DNA from: Molossus alvarezi
Taxonomy: Eukaryota > Chordata > Mammalia > Chiroptera > Molossidae
Direction: 5' to 3'
DNA: 64,000 nucleotides
NCBI GenBank assembly: GCA_037176705.1
Contig: JBAWUJ010000111.1
Coordinates: forward strand, 1-64,000
Under the pieces are notes generated by a model. It did not search any database. It was not told the origin of the DNA and saw nothing but the letters and a program-made list of their open reading frames with translations. Positions 34,136-48,500 of this stretch are shown in pieces (within the stretch, counting starts at the first letter, position 1; every line of letters starts with the position of its first letter). The position numbers and the translations under genes were made by a program.

Positions 34136-37100
34136 TCCCTGGCGGGGCAGGCAGCCCGGTGGGCGGGCGCGCACCGTCCCTGGGACTCTGGTGACCTAGC
34201 ACCCACTGTCTGGGCCACCCTGGTGATTGCCTGAGGCCCCGCCCCACGGCCCATTCAGGCCCACCCAAGCGGTGTCCATTGATTTTTCCCTAGGATTGGC
34301 CTGTCTTGGCTCCCGCTTCACGAGGTCCTAAATTCTCTGAAACCAACAACACCTGGCCTCAGCGAGCCCCATACCTCCTCTGGCTCACTGGCCCCAGGCC
34401 TGGCAGTAGTAGCAGCCAGCGTTGGGCCCCAGCTTGACATTGCCTAGGCACCTCCAAGACCAGCACAGAAGGCAGCCATGTGTAGATCGCTTTGTAGCTT
34501 ATGTCTGGTGGCCCCGGGGAGAACACACAGGGGCAGTGGCTGACCTCGCCCCGGAGCCAGCCTAGAAGAGTTGGCCTTTCCTTTGCTCCTTTTCCCTTCA
34601 GAATATTACAATGGCATCCTCAGTACCTGGAGGTGGGTCTTTGTGCTTCTTTCTCAATAGGCTGTACGTATGTGTTCTTTTTCTTGCTTCTCTCTTTCCT
34701 CCCTCCCTCCCTCCCTCTCTGGCTAGAGCCCTTTGGGGCTCAGGGCAAGACTGAGGAAGTTGTACAGAGAGCTCCCACATGCCCACGGCCCTGTAGTCCC
34801 TGCTCTTTCTTCCCCAAGTCACACACGGGCAGGCACGCAGGCACCCAATGCGTGAATTTTCTGAGGCCCAGAGGCCTGCTGCAGAACTTAGGATGAAAAC
34901 CCTACCCTGCTCTTTTCCAGAAAGACAGGCATGGGCCTAAGCAAGGTGGCCTGGCCTGGGCTGGGCCTGGGGAGTGGGGGTGGGGTTAGGGGGTGGGAAG
35001 GGAAGGCCAGGGCCACTTATTCCAAGGGAACAGCAATGGCTTGATTCAAATGCAGAGAGCCTGGGACTTTGCCTGAGGCTTCTACAACTCCCCCACACTT
35101 AGGCCACTGATTCCAAGCTGCAGGAAGGGAGCAGGGTCAGTCTGGAGCTGAAAGAGTTCGCCTCCATGTGCCAAAGCCGAAAACTGCCCTCCACCCTCTG
35201 AGAAAGGGCAGGGTGTGGGTGGGGGTGAGGTGGCGGTTGGGTGGTGGTGGTGGTGGTGGTGAGCGGTGGCGGTTTAGGGGTGCAAGTGCAGGGCATCCAA
35301 GGAGAAGTTAAAGAGTCCATCTCGGCGTCATAGATTCCCCAGGCCAAACGCCGGTGTGGAGTGATGAGGGTCCAGGGAGGCCTGGTAGGGGATGAATGGA
35401 CTCAGTAACCCTGTGTCTCGGTAACAACAAGCACACTCGTACTGAAACACTGTGCTCCAGCTGACGATTTTGGTAACTCACCTTTAGGTACCCTTCACAT
35501 GGATGGATGGAGAGATGGTTGGGTGGGTGGGTGGATGGATGGATGGTGAGCACTGAACTGGACAGACAGGACACACCGATCCTCCCTCCGACCACCGATT
35601 TCCAAGGGTAGGTCCGGGCCTAGGACATGGGCAACCCCCCATCAAGTGAATTTAGTTAACACCTTTGTAATTTGGACCATCAGTGAGTTTAGTGTAGGTC
35701 TCTGGGTCTGTGAGGCCACTACACAGGCCTCCCCTGAGCTCGCCTGTGTTCCTATGTGTATGTGGCCCCTGCTACGCGCACACGCGCGCACACACACGGT
35801 ACTCTCCTCCGGAGAGCCCTGACTCCTAAGTCGTGATCCAGGGGTTGTTTGAAACATCACCCCAAAGGAGTGGACCCCAGGAGGGGGATGTGAACATATG
35901 TCCTAGATGCCAGTGAACTGTGTGTTCTTAAAAGGGTTCAGATCTGAGGTCGTAGGTGATGTTTATATTTACTACCCTGCAATGAGAACCTAGAAACAAG
36001 TCAGGACATCAAAAATCCCTCTCTTTGAAAGTCAGGGAGTTCCTGCATGTGTCAGAGAGGGTCCCCTATTTGTCTCCTGGCCTTCCACAGAATTCACCCC
36101 AGGACCTGAGGTGTAATCTTTGAGTCTGATGAGTTTTTTGAGTCATTCTTTGTTGTTGCTGGTGCTGGTGCTGGTGCTGGTGCTGGTGCTGGTGCTGGTG
36201 CGGGTCCTGGTGTTGGTGGTGCTTCTGCTGCAGCTGCTGCTGCCGCTGCTGCCGCTGCTGGTGCTGCTGCTGCTGCTGGTGCTGGTTCTTCAGTTAATCC
36301 TCACCCGAGGGTATTTCCTTGATTTGCAGTTGGACACTGAAATGGCAGGATAATTCTGGGAGAAGAGGAACGGAGAAACCGAGGCAGGAAAGTTAAACAG
36401 AGCCAAAGAGCTTTGCGGGACGTGTTTAGCAGGGCCTTGTCTTGAGAACCAGGCCAACAGACTCTATTTGTCACAGAAGTGTGCAGCAGAGGAGGGGGCA
36501 CGGAAGGGGAGAGGGGGAGAATTCAGACACCACTCATCCTGAAGTTGTTGGGACAGCAGGGAGGGAGGGAGGGAGAGAGGAAGGAGGAAAGAAGAGTGTA
36601 AAGGAATGGACCAAGCAACCAAGCAACCAAGCGACAAAAGAGGCAGGTCCTTCCCAGGAATAGACCAAAGAAAAGGGGAGACTTTTGGAGTCCAACTGCA
36701 CCAGGAATATCTAGGCGAGGAACTCAAACACAAAAACTTCCAGACAGAAGGGGATGTGAGGCAGAAAAGGCTCTTTAGATGAGCTGACAGCCTGCCTGTG
36801 CTTCCTAGGCCAGACGCGTAGGTGGGCTCGCTCCGTTTCCGTAATAAATGTGCATGAGTTCAGGTTGTGCTCCATTCACTTGCACTCACGTTGCAATAAA
36901 TTCACGGAGCGAGCGGAAAGCAGATGTTATGTGCAGTGTCTCCTCCACCTCCTTCCCCATGAGAACACAAAGATCCAGGCTGGGGACAGCCCTCTGCCGG
37001 TGATTCAGGGGATCGTCCAGTCACACCTCTCTGGTGTCTGTGAGCGGCGGTGCAGGTCCCATTTTCATCACAGGCGGCCTTTGAGAGGGAGTGGGAGGGG

Positions 37101-39853
37101 GGCAGGGGGTATGGTCAAGTGGGAGGGCAGGAGGGAGCGGGAAGAGGGAACTCTGCAACACCTCATGAGTTTATTCTCTTTGGCTTTCCCCACACACTCA
37201 CTGCTTCAAGAAGCAATGTGGAGTCACACCAAGATTCCCCACGGGAGAACAGGAAGGAGGGGTTGACGGCAGGCAAGTTTCCTTAGTAGGCCTCCTCCTC
37301 GCCCAGCCGCACCACTTGCCCTTGGCAGAGATTCCAGCGCCAGGCAAGGGGAGGAGTGGGGGCGAAAGCTTCACAGTGCCCAAAGGGTAGGGCCCCCGGC
37401 CCATGGGAAGCTGGAGGCAGGCGGGCCGAGCAGTAGAGGGGTGTCCCGTGGAACACATCTGCCGCTTTTCCATCGGACTGGAGCTTGGTGGGTTGTCGGG
37501 GCGGCGGCCCAAACACACGGGTGGAGGGGGGCGCTCGCCTAGGGCGGGACTTTTGGGGGGGTTGCCCCGCCGGTTCGGGGCCCGCCGCCACAGGAGTGGT
37601 TCGCGGTGTCCTGCCAGGAATCCCTCCGTCACCCTCTTCAGTCCACCAAACCCCCTTTTTGTCTGGGAAAAGTGGACATGTGTAAAGAGGAGAAGCAAAC
37701 GGACGACACAGCTCGGAGAGGCCGATTCACGTGGATTTTGTTTCCACGCGACACAGGTGTCAAGAAGGAAGTGTAAGGGATGAGGCCCCCACCTGCATTT
37801 CTCAGACCCGTGAAAGTAGTTTTCATGGCAGGTACTGCCGCGTGTCATTTGCCCCTACCCTGCTCCTACACACCGCCTTCCTTTTCCCCGGGGCGCAGGT
37901 GTGCTGCTAATTGCCACCATTCAGGGCGGCCGCGGCCCCGCCCCCTTCGCCCCGCCCCCGTCCTGACGGCCCATCCCCCTGTGCGCCGACCCGGCCAGCT
38001 GTCAACCTCCTCTGTGCGGAGCTTATCACAGCCGCCACCGGGCAGGTGCTGCGCGATTGCCACACGTCACAGTGAGGCCAGCCGGATCGCATCGCATCAC
38101 ATCGCATCGCATCGCATCCTGACTAACGGGGCCACGGAGACGCGTGGCCCAGCGCTCGGGAGCCCGGGCTCGTGGTCGATTCACGGCAGCGGGAGGGTGC
38201 TTGGGACACTTGTCTTCTCTCCTCTGTTCTCTGCTTCTCTCTCTCTCTCGCTCGCTCTCTCTCTCTGTGTCTCTCTCTCCCGCCCCGCCCCCGTCTCCCT
38301 CTCCTCCTCTCTCTCACCCCCCTAGTCTCATAGAGCTCTCCTGTCTTGCAGGACAGGGAATTTCGCGGAGTCGTGGAAGGGACTGCTCCCCTAGGCCCCT
38401 CCTGTGCCGAGGAAGGTCAGGCGGGCAAGCGGATCCCCGGGCGGATTTGGGGATTTCCTCGGAGCGAGGAGGCAGCTTCTCTGTGCGATCTCGGTTCCGG
38501 CGGAGGACACCTGCTGCGGGCAGCGAAGCCGGACCCCGGTGGCCTGGGGTTTGGGCCGGCGCCGCCGGTACGTCAACCATCCACAGGAGTGGAAACGGTC
38601 CTGGTGCACACTGCAACTGTTTTCAGAGAGGTAGGGACTGTCGTGTCTTAGGTCAAATAAGTACTTTTGAAACATAAGTCCATCAAATCAACGTGTTCAT
38701 AGTTATTGCCTGATCCGCCCGCGCCCGCCCAGCCCCCAGCACACCAGGCCAACCCCAGCCGGCCTCGCCCCCCCCACCCTGACACACACACACACGCACC
38801 CCCACGGACACGCACACCGCCCCGCCCCCCCACACACACACTGACACAGCAGCGCCCAGTCACGGCCCGTTAGAGATCCGGTCCACTGGTGGACCCGGTC
38901 GCTGTCCGTTGCAGCGGCCAAGTCCGGTGCCGGGCAACCTGTCTCTCCGGTCGCCCAGGCAACCGGCGCGGTCTCGCGTCCCCCGCAAGTCGTCCTCGCT
39001 CGTTCGGTGCCTCGATCGCGTGACCGCGGTTCTGCGGGCAGACCCGGAAGCGGGCCGGAGAGAGGCACACACGCACAGACACTCCCTCCCTCCCTCGCAC
39101 ACAGACACACACGGGCCTCCACACCTCCCTCGCTCCCTCCCCCCCTCCCCCCCTTGGCCTCTGGCCAAATACAAATACAGAATCAGTCAATAAAACATTT
39201 CAATATCGCCGTGCTCTCGTCCTGTTCACGGGCTTTGCGTCAGTCTGCGGCGGCGGCGGCCCGGGCAGAGACCCTGAGAGGGCCGAGGAGATCTCCCTCT
39301 CCCTTTCGACCTGGAGAATGTTCAGTGGGCTGGCGAGGGAAGAGCGGCTGCCAGCCGCCGAGCCGGCCCGCGCGGTTTGTTTCTCACGGAAGGCTTCCGG
39401 GCCCGTGAGGAGGGAGACGATCTGGTGGGAGACCTAAGAGTGTAGTGAGACATCAGGAGGGATACCTCGACTGGGAACATCCTCCCTGAGGAGCAAGGGT
39501 TTCCCTTCCCACCCCGGGCCCCCACCCAGCTCAGGATCCCAGTACCAGGAAGAGACGTCCCCATCCCTTGTGGCTGTGCAAACCACCGGGGATCGAGGTC
39601 CAGGCTGAGGCTGCCGGGGTCCCAGGCAGTTCCTTTGAAAGGGCCTGCCCACGCACGGAGCTCCGGGGACCCTCTTTCTGCGGGCTGCAGAGTGGGGGTG
39701 GGTGGCAGGGAGGGACAGCGGCAGCTTGAAAGGCACCAGAGACATCCCTGGGAAGAACTGAGTCAGTCCTTTGGCATTGGGGTGAGAGCTGGAGGGGCAG
39801 CTTTGTCCCAGGCACACGTGCTGGTGGAGGCTGCTGTTCCATGGGTGAGCCCT
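34136..39853 (+). repeat. Macrosatellite unit 7 (L allele, 5718 bp)
   Basis: Return to the long allele, but with seven CTGGTG copies instead of nine (minus 12 bp relative to unit 3, which is exactly its length difference). It has the same length as unit 8 and shows no difference from it at any marker examined, so these may be direct recent duplicates. Confidence 0.96.
36159..36285 (+). repeat. CTGGTG/CTG minisatellite, unit 7, long allele (7 hexamers)
   Basis: 127 bp: two hexamers fewer than in units 1-3, with the interrupted CTG part unchanged. Confidence 0.95.
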
Positions 39854-42800
39854 TCCCTGGCGGGGCAGGCAGCCCGGTGGGCGGGCGCGCACCGTCCCTG
39901 GGACTCTGGTGACCTAGCACCCACTGTCTGGGCCACCCTGGTGATTGCCTGAGGCCCCGCCCCACGGCCCATTCAGGCCCACCCAAGCGGTGTCCATTGA
40001 TTTTTCCCTAGGATTGGCCTGTCTTGGCTCCCGCTTCACGAGGTCCTAAATTCTCTGAAACCAACAACACCTGGCCTCAGCGAGCCCCATACCTCCTCTG
40101 GCTCACTGGCCCCAGGCCTGGCAGTAGTAGCAGCCAGCGTTGGGCCCCAGCTTGACATTGCCTAGGCACCTCCAAGACCAGCACAGAAGGCAGCCATGTG
40201 TAGATCGCTTTGTAGCTTATGTCTGGTGGCCCCGGGGAGAACACACAGGGGCAGTGGCTGACCTCGCCCCGGAGCCAGCCTAGAAGAGTTGGCCTTTCCT
40301 TTGCTCCTTTTCCCTTCAGAATATTACAATGGCATCCTCAGTACCTGGAGGTGGGTCTTTGTGCTTCTTTCTCAATAGGCTGTACGTATGTGTTCTTTTT
40401 CTTGCTTCTCTCTTTCCTCCCTCCCTCCCTCCCTCTCTGGCTAGAGCCCTTTGGGGCTCAGGGCAAGACTGAGGAAGTTGTACAGAGAGCTCCCACATGC
40501 CCACGGCCCTGTAGTCCCTGCTCTTTCTTCCCCAAGTCACACACGGGCAGGCACGCAGGCACCCAATGCGTGAATTTTCTGAGGCCCAGAGGCCTGCTGC
40601 AGAACTTAGGATGAAAACCCTACCCTGCTCTTTTCCAGAAAGACAGGCATGGGCCTAAGCAAGGTGGCCTGGCCTGGGCTGGGCCTGGGGAGTGGGGGTG
40701 GGGTTAGGGGGTGGGAAGGGAAGGCCAGGGCCACTTATTCCAAGGGAACAGCAATGGCTTGATTCAAATGCAGAGAGCCTGGGACTTTGCCTGAGGCTTC
40801 TACAACTCCCCCACACTTAGGCCACTGATTCCAAGCTGCAGGAAGGGAGCAGGGTCAGTCTGGAGCTGAAAGAGTTCGCCTCCATGTGCCAAAGCCGAAA
40901 ACTGCCCTCCACCCTCTGAGAAAGGGCAGGGTGTGGGTGGGGGTGAGGTGGCGGTTGGGTGGTGGTGGTGGTGGTGGTGAGCGGTGGCGGTTTAGGGGTG
41001 CAAGTGCAGGGCATCCAAGGAGAAGTTAAAGAGTCCATCTCGGCGTCATAGATTCCCCAGGCCAAACGCCGGTGTGGAGTGATGAGGGTCCAGGGAGGCC
41101 TGGTAGGGGATGAATGGACTCAGTAACCCTGTGTCTCGGTAACAACAAGCACACTCGTACTGAAACACTGTGCTCCAGCTGACGATTTTGGTAACTCACC
41201 TTTAGGTACCCTTCACATGGATGGATGGAGAGATGGTTGGGTGGGTGGGTGGATGGATGGATGGTGAGCACTGAACTGGACAGACAGGACACACCGATCC
41301 TCCCTCCGACCACCGATTTCCAAGGGTAGGTCCGGGCCTAGGACATGGGCAACCCCCCATCAAGTGAATTTAGTTAACACCTTTGTAATTTGGACCATCA
41401 GTGAGTTTAGTGTAGGTCTCTGGGTCTGTGAGGCCACTACACAGGCCTCCCCTGAGCTCGCCTGTGTTCCTATGTGTATGTGGCCCCTGCTACGCGCACA
41501 CGCGCGCACACACACGGTACTCTCCTCCGGAGAGCCCTGACTCCTAAGTCGTGATCCAGGGGTTGTTTGAAACATCACCCCAAAGGAGTGGACCCCAGGA
41601 GGGGGATGTGAACATATGTCCTAGATGCCAGTGAACTGTGTGTTCTTAAAAGGGTTCAGATCTGAGGTCGTAGGTGATGTTTATATTTACTACCCTGCAA
41701 TGAGAACCTAGAAACAAGTCAGGACATCAAAAATCCCTCTCTTTGAAAGTCAGGGAGTTCCTGCATGTGTCAGAGAGGGTCCCCTATTTGTCTCCTGGCC
41801 TTCCACAGAATTCACCCCAGGACCTGAGGTGTAATCTTTGAGTCTGATGAGTTTTTTGAGTCATTCTTTGTTGTTGCTGGTGCTGGTGCTGGTGCTGGTG
41901 CTGGTGCTGGTGCTGGTGCGGGTCCTGGTGTTGGTGGTGCTTCTGCTGCAGCTGCTGCTGCCGCTGCTGCCGCTGCTGGTGCTGCTGCTGCTGCTGGTGC
42001 TGGTTCTTCAGTTAATCCTCACCCGAGGGTATTTCCTTGATTTGCAGTTGGACACTGAAATGGCAGGATAATTCTGGGAGAAGAGGAACGGAGAAACCGA
42101 GGCAGGAAAGTTAAACAGAGCCAAAGAGCTTTGCGGGACGTGTTTAGCAGGGCCTTGTCTTGAGAACCAGGCCAACAGACTCTATTTGTCACAGAAGTGT
42201 GCAGCAGAGGAGGGGGCACGGAAGGGGAGAGGGGGAGAATTCAGACACCACTCATCCTGAAGTTGTTGGGACAGCAGGGAGGGAGGGAGGGAGAGAGGAA
42301 GGAGGAAAGAAGAGTGTAAAGGAATGGACCAAGCAACCAAGCAACCAAGCGACAAAAGAGGCAGGTCCTTCCCAGGAATAGACCAAAGAAAAGGGGAGAC
42401 TTTTGGAGTCCAACTGCACCAGGAATATCTAGGCGAGGAACTCAAACACAAAAACTTCCAGACAGAAGGGGATGTGAGGCAGAAAAGGCTCTTTAGATGA
42501 GCTGACAGCCTGCCTGTGCTTCCTAGGCCAGACGCGTAGGTGGGCTCGCTCCGTTTCCGTAATAAATGTGCATGAGTTCAGGTTGTGCTCCATTCACTTG
42601 CACTCACGTTGCAATAAATTCACGGAGCGAGCGGAAAGCAGATGTTATGTGCAGTGTCTCCTCCACCTCCTTCCCCATGAGAACACAAAGATCCAGGCTG
42701 GGGACAGCCCTCTGCCGGTGATTCAGGGGATCGTCCAGTCACACCTCTCTGGTGTCTGTGAGCGGCGGTGCAGGTCCCATTTTCATCACAGGCGGCCTTT

Positions 42801-45571
42801 GAGAGGGAGTGGGAGGGGGGCAGGGGGTATGGTCAAGTGGGAGGGCAGGAGGGAGCGGGAAGAGGGAACTCTGCAACACCTCATGAGTTTATTCTCTTTG
42901 GCTTTCCCCACACACTCACTGCTTCAAGAAGCAATGTGGAGTCACACCAAGATTCCCCACGGGAGAACAGGAAGGAGGGGTTGACGGCAGGCAAGTTTCC
43001 TTAGTAGGCCTCCTCCTCGCCCAGCCGCACCACTTGCCCTTGGCAGAGATTCCAGCGCCAGGCAAGGGGAGGAGTGGGGGCGAAAGCTTCACAGTGCCCA
43101 AAGGGTAGGGCCCCCGGCCCATGGGAAGCTGGAGGCAGGCGGGCCGAGCAGTAGAGGGGTGTCCCGTGGAACACATCTGCCGCTTTTCCATCGGACTGGA
43201 GCTTGGTGGGTTGTCGGGGCGGCGGCCCAAACACACGGGTGGAGGGGGGCGCTCGCCTAGGGCGGGACTTTTGGGGGGGTTGCCCCGCCGGTTCGGGGCC
43301 CGCCGCCACAGGAGTGGTTCGCGGTGTCCTGCCAGGAATCCCTCCGTCACCCTCTTCAGTCCACCAAACCCCCTTTTTGTCTGGGAAAAGTGGACATGTG
43401 TAAAGAGGAGAAGCAAACGGACGACACAGCTCGGAGAGGCCGATTCACGTGGATTTTGTTTCCACGCGACACAGGTGTCAAGAAGGAAGTGTAAGGGATG
43501 AGGCCCCCACCTGCATTTCTCAGACCCGTGAAAGTAGTTTTCATGGCAGGTACTGCCGCGTGTCATTTGCCCCTACCCTGCTCCTACACACCGCCTTCCT
43601 TTTCCCCGGGGCGCAGGTGTGCTGCTAATTGCCACCATTCAGGGCGGCCGCGGCCCCGCCCCCTTCGCCCCGCCCCCGTCCTGACGGCCCATCCCCCTGT
43701 GCGCCGACCCGGCCAGCTGTCAACCTCCTCTGTGCGGAGCTTATCACAGCCGCCACCGGGCAGGTGCTGCGCGATTGCCACACGTCACAGTGAGGCCAGC
43801 CGGATCGCATCGCATCACATCGCATCGCATCGCATCCTGACTAACGGGGCCACGGAGACGCGTGGCCCAGCGCTCGGGAGCCCGGGCTCGTGGTCGATTC
43901 ACGGCAGCGGGAGGGTGCTTGGGACACTTGTCTTCTCTCCTCTGTTCTCTGCTTCTCTCTCTCTCTCGCTCGCTCTCTCTCTCTGTGTCTCTCTCTCCCG
44001 CCCCGCCCCCGTCTCCCTCTCCTCCTCTCTCTCACCCCCCTAGTCTCATAGAGCTCTCCTGTCTTGCAGGACAGGGAATTTCGCGGAGTCGTGGAAGGGA
44101 CTGCTCCCCTAGGCCCCTCCTGTGCCGAGGAAGGTCAGGCGGGCAAGCGGATCCCCGGGCGGATTTGGGGATTTCCTCGGAGCGAGGAGGCAGCTTCTCT
44201 GTGCGATCTCGGTTCCGGCGGAGGACACCTGCTGCGGGCAGCGAAGCCGGACCCCGGTGGCCTGGGGTTTGGGCCGGCGCCGCCGGTACGTCAACCATCC
44301 ACAGGAGTGGAAACGGTCCTGGTGCACACTGCAACTGTTTTCAGAGAGGTAGGGACTGTCGTGTCTTAGGTCAAATAAGTACTTTTGAAACATAAGTCCA
44401 TCAAATCAACGTGTTCATAGTTATTGCCTGATCCGCCCGCGCCCGCCCAGCCCCCAGCACACCAGGCCAACCCCAGCCGGCCTCGCCCCCCCCACCCTGA
44501 CACACACACACACGCACCCCCACGGACACGCACACCGCCCCGCCCCCCCACACACACACTGACACAGCAGCGCCCAGTCACGGCCCGTTAGAGATCCGGT
44601 CCACTGGTGGACCCGGTCGCTGTCCGTTGCAGCGGCCAAGTCCGGTGCCGGGCAACCTGTCTCTCCGGTCGCCCAGGCAACCGGCGCGGTCTCGCGTCCC
44701 CCGCAAGTCGTCCTCGCTCGTTCGGTGCCTCGATCGCGTGACCGCGGTTCTGCGGGCAGACCCGGAAGCGGGCCGGAGAGAGGCACACACGCACAGACAC
44801 TCCCTCCCTCCCTCGCACACAGACACACACGGGCCTCCACACCTCCCTCGCTCCCTCCCCCCCTCCCCCCCTTGGCCTCTGGCCAAATACAAATACAGAA
44901 TCAGTCAATAAAACATTTCAATATCGCCGTGCTCTCGTCCTGTTCACGGGCTTTGCGTCAGTCTGCGGCGGCGGCGGCCCGGGCAGAGACCCTGAGAGGG
45001 CCGAGGAGATCTCCCTCTCCCTTTCGACCTGGAGAATGTTCAGTGGGCTGGCGAGGGAAGAGCGGCTGCCAGCCGCCGAGCCGGCCCGCGCGGTTTGTTT
45101 CTCACGGAAGGCTTCCGGGCCCGTGAGGAGGGAGACGATCTGGTGGGAGACCTAAGAGTGTAGTGAGACATCAGGAGGGATACCTCGACTGGGAACATCC
45201 TCCCTGAGGAGCAAGGGTTTCCCTTCCCACCCCGGGCCCCCACCCAGCTCAGGATCCCAGTACCAGGAAGAGACGTCCCCATCCCTTGTGGCTGTGCAAA
45301 CCACCGGGGATCGAGGTCCAGGCTGAGGCTGCCGGGGTCCCAGGCAGTTCCTTTGAAAGGGCCTGCCCACGCACGGAGCTCCGGGGACCCTCTTTCTGCG
45401 GGCTGCAGAGTGGGGGTGGGTGGCAGGGAGGGACAGCGGCAGCTTGAAAGGCACCAGAGACATCCCTGGGAAGAACTGAGTCAGTCCTTTGGCATTGGGG
45501 TGAGAGCTGGAGGGGCAGCTTTGTCCCAGGCACACGTGCTGGTGGAGGCTGCTGTTCCATGGGTGAGCCCT
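39854..45571 (+). repeat. Macrosatellite unit 8 (L allele, 5718 bp)
   Basis: Indistinguishable from unit 7 at all markers examined: seven CTGGTG copies, seven GGT copies, ggcccggg, ccctttcg and ggggtg. Confidence 0.96.
41877..42003 (+). repeat. CTGGTG/CTG minisatellite, unit 8, long allele (7 hexamers)
   Basis: 127 bp, same as unit 7. Confidence 0.95.
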
Positions 45572-48500
45572 TCCCTGGCGGGGCAGGCAGCCCGGTGGGC
45601 GGGCGCGCACCGTCCCTGGGACTCTGGTGACCTAGCACCCACTGTCTGGGCCACCCTGGTGATTGCCTGAGGCCCCGCCCCACGGCCCATTCAGGCCCAC
45701 CCAAGCGGTGTCCATTGATTTTTCCCTAGGATTGGCCTGTCTTGGCTCCCGCTTCACGAGGTCCTAAATTCTCTGAAACCAACAACACCTGGCCTCAGCG
45801 AGCCCCATACCTCCTCTGGCTCACTGGCCCCAGGCCTGGCAGTAGTAGCAGCCAGCGTTGGGCCCCAGCTTGACATTGCCTAGGCACCTCCAAGACCAGC
45901 ACAGAAGGCAGCCATGTGTAGATCGCTTTGTAGCTTATGTCTGGTGGCCCCGGGGAGAACACACAGGGGCAGTGGCTGACCTCGCCCCGGAGCCAGCCTA
46001 GAAGAGTTGGCCTTTCCTTTGCTCCTTTTCCCTTCAGAATATTACAATGGCATCCTCAGTACCTGGAGGTGGGTCTTTGTGCTTCTTTCTCAATAGGCTG
46101 TACGTATGTGTTCTTTTTCTTGCTTCTCTCTTTCCTCCCTCCCTCCCTCCCTCTCTGGCTAGAGCCCTTTGGGGCTCAGGGCAAGACTGAGGAAGTTGTA
46201 CAGAGAGCTCCCACATGCCCACGGCCCTGTAGTCCCTGCTCTTTCTTCCCCAAGTCACACACGGGCAGGCACGCAGGCACCCAATGCGTGAATTTTCTGA
46301 GGCCCAGAGGCCTGCTGCAGAACTTAGGATGAAAACCCTACCCTGCTCTTTTCCAGAAAGACAGGCATGGGCCTAAGCAAGGTGGCCTGGCCTGGGCTGG
46401 GCCTGGGGAGTGGGGGTGGGGTTAGGGGGTGGGAAGGGAAGGCCAGGGCCACTTATTCCAAGGGAACAGCAATGGCTTGATTCAAATGCAGAGAGCCTGG
46501 GACTTTGCCTGAGGCTTCTACAACTCCCCCACACTTAGGCCACTGATTCCAAGCTGCAGGAAGGGAGCAGGGTCAGTCTGGAGCTGAAAGAGTTCGCCTC
46601 CATGTGCCAAAGCCGAAAACTGCCCTCCACCCTCTGAGAAAGGGCAGGGTGTGGGTGGGGGTGAGGTGGCGGTTGGGTGGTGGTGGTGGTGGTGGTGAGC
46701 GGTGGCGGTTTAGGGGTGCAAGTGCAGGGCATCCAAGGAGAAGTTAAAGAGTCCATCTCGGCGTCATAGATTCCCCAGGCCAAACGCCGGTGTGGAGTGA
46801 TGAGGGTCCAGGGAGGCCTGGTAGGGGATGAATGGACTCAGTAACCCTGTGTCTCGGTAACAACAAGCACACTCGTACTGAAACACTGTGCTCCAGCTGA
46901 CGATTTTGGTAACTCACCTTTAGGTACCCTTCACATGGATGGATGGAGAGATGGTTGGGTGGGTGGGTGGATGGATGGATGGTGAGCACTGAACTGGACA
47001 GACAGGACACACCGATCCTCCCTCCGACCACCGATTTCCAAGGGTAGGTCCGGGCCTAGGACATGGGCAACCCCCCATCAAGTGAATTTAGTTAACACCT
47101 TTGTAATTTGGACCATCAGTGAGTTTAGTGTAGGTCTCTGGGTCTGTGAGGCCACTACACAGGCCTCCCCTGAGCTCGCCTGTGTTCCTATGTGTATGTG
47201 GCCCCTGCTACGCGCACACGCGCGCACACACACGGTACTCTCCTCCGGAGAGCCCTGACTCCTAAGTCGTGATCCAGGGGTTGTTTGAAACATCACCCCA
47301 AAGGAGTGGACCCCAGGAGGGGGATGTGAACATATGTCCTAGATGCCAGTGAACTGTGTGTTCTTAAAAGGGTTCAGATCTGAGGTCGTAGGTGATGTTT
47401 ATATTTACTACCCTGCAATGAGAACCTAGAAACAAGTCAGGACATCAAAAATCCCTCTCTTTGAAAGTCAGGGAGTTCCTGCATGTGTCAGAGAGGGTCC
47501 CCTATTTGTCTCCTGGCCTTCCACAGAATTCACCCCAGGACCTGAGGTGTAATCTTTGAGTCTGATGAGTTTTTTGAGTCATTCTTTGTTGTTGCTGGTG
47601 CTGGTGCTGGTGCTGGTGCTGGTGCTGGTGCTGGTGCGGGTCCTGGTGTTGGTCGTGCTTCTGCTGCAGCTGCTGCTGCCGCTGCTGCCGCTGCTGGTGC
47701 TGCTGCTGCTGCTGCTGGTGCTGGTTCTTCAGTTAATCCTCACCCGAGGGTATTTCCTTGATTTGCAGTTGGACACTGAAATGGCAGGATAATTCTGGGA
47801 GAAGAGGAACGGAGAAACCGAGGCAGGAAAGTTAAACAGAGCCAAAGAGCTTTGCGGGACGTGTTTAGCAGGGCCTTGTCTTGAGAACCAGGCCAACAGA
47901 CTCTATTTGTCACAGAAGTGTGCAGCAGAGGAGGGGGCACGGAAGGGGAGAGGGGGAGAATTCAGACACCACTCATCCTGAAGTTGTTGGGACAGCAGGG
48001 AGGGAGGGAGGGAGAGAGGAAGGAGGAAAGAAGAGTGTAAAGGAATGGACCAAGCAACCAAGCAACCAAGCGACAAAAGAGGCAGGTCCTTCCCAGGAAT
48101 AGACCAAAGAAAAGGGGAGACTTTTGGAGTCCAACTGCACCAGGAATATCTAGGCGAGGAACTCAAACACAAAAACTTCCAGACAGAAGGGGATGTGAGG
48201 CAGAAAAGGCTCTTTAGATGAGCTGACAGCCTGCCTGTGCTTCCTAGGCCAGACGCGTAGGTGGGCTCGCTCCGTTTCCGTAATAAATGTGCATGAGTTC
48301 AGGTTGTGCTCCATTCACTTGCACTCACGTTGCAATAAATTCACGGAGCGAGCGGAAAGCAGATGTTATGTGCAGTGTCTCCTCCACCTCCTTCCCCATG
48401 AGAACACAAAGATCCAGGCTGGGGACAGCCCTCTGCCGGTGATTCAGGGGATCGTCCAGTCACACCTCTCTGGTGTCTGTGAGCGGCGGTGCAGGTCCCA

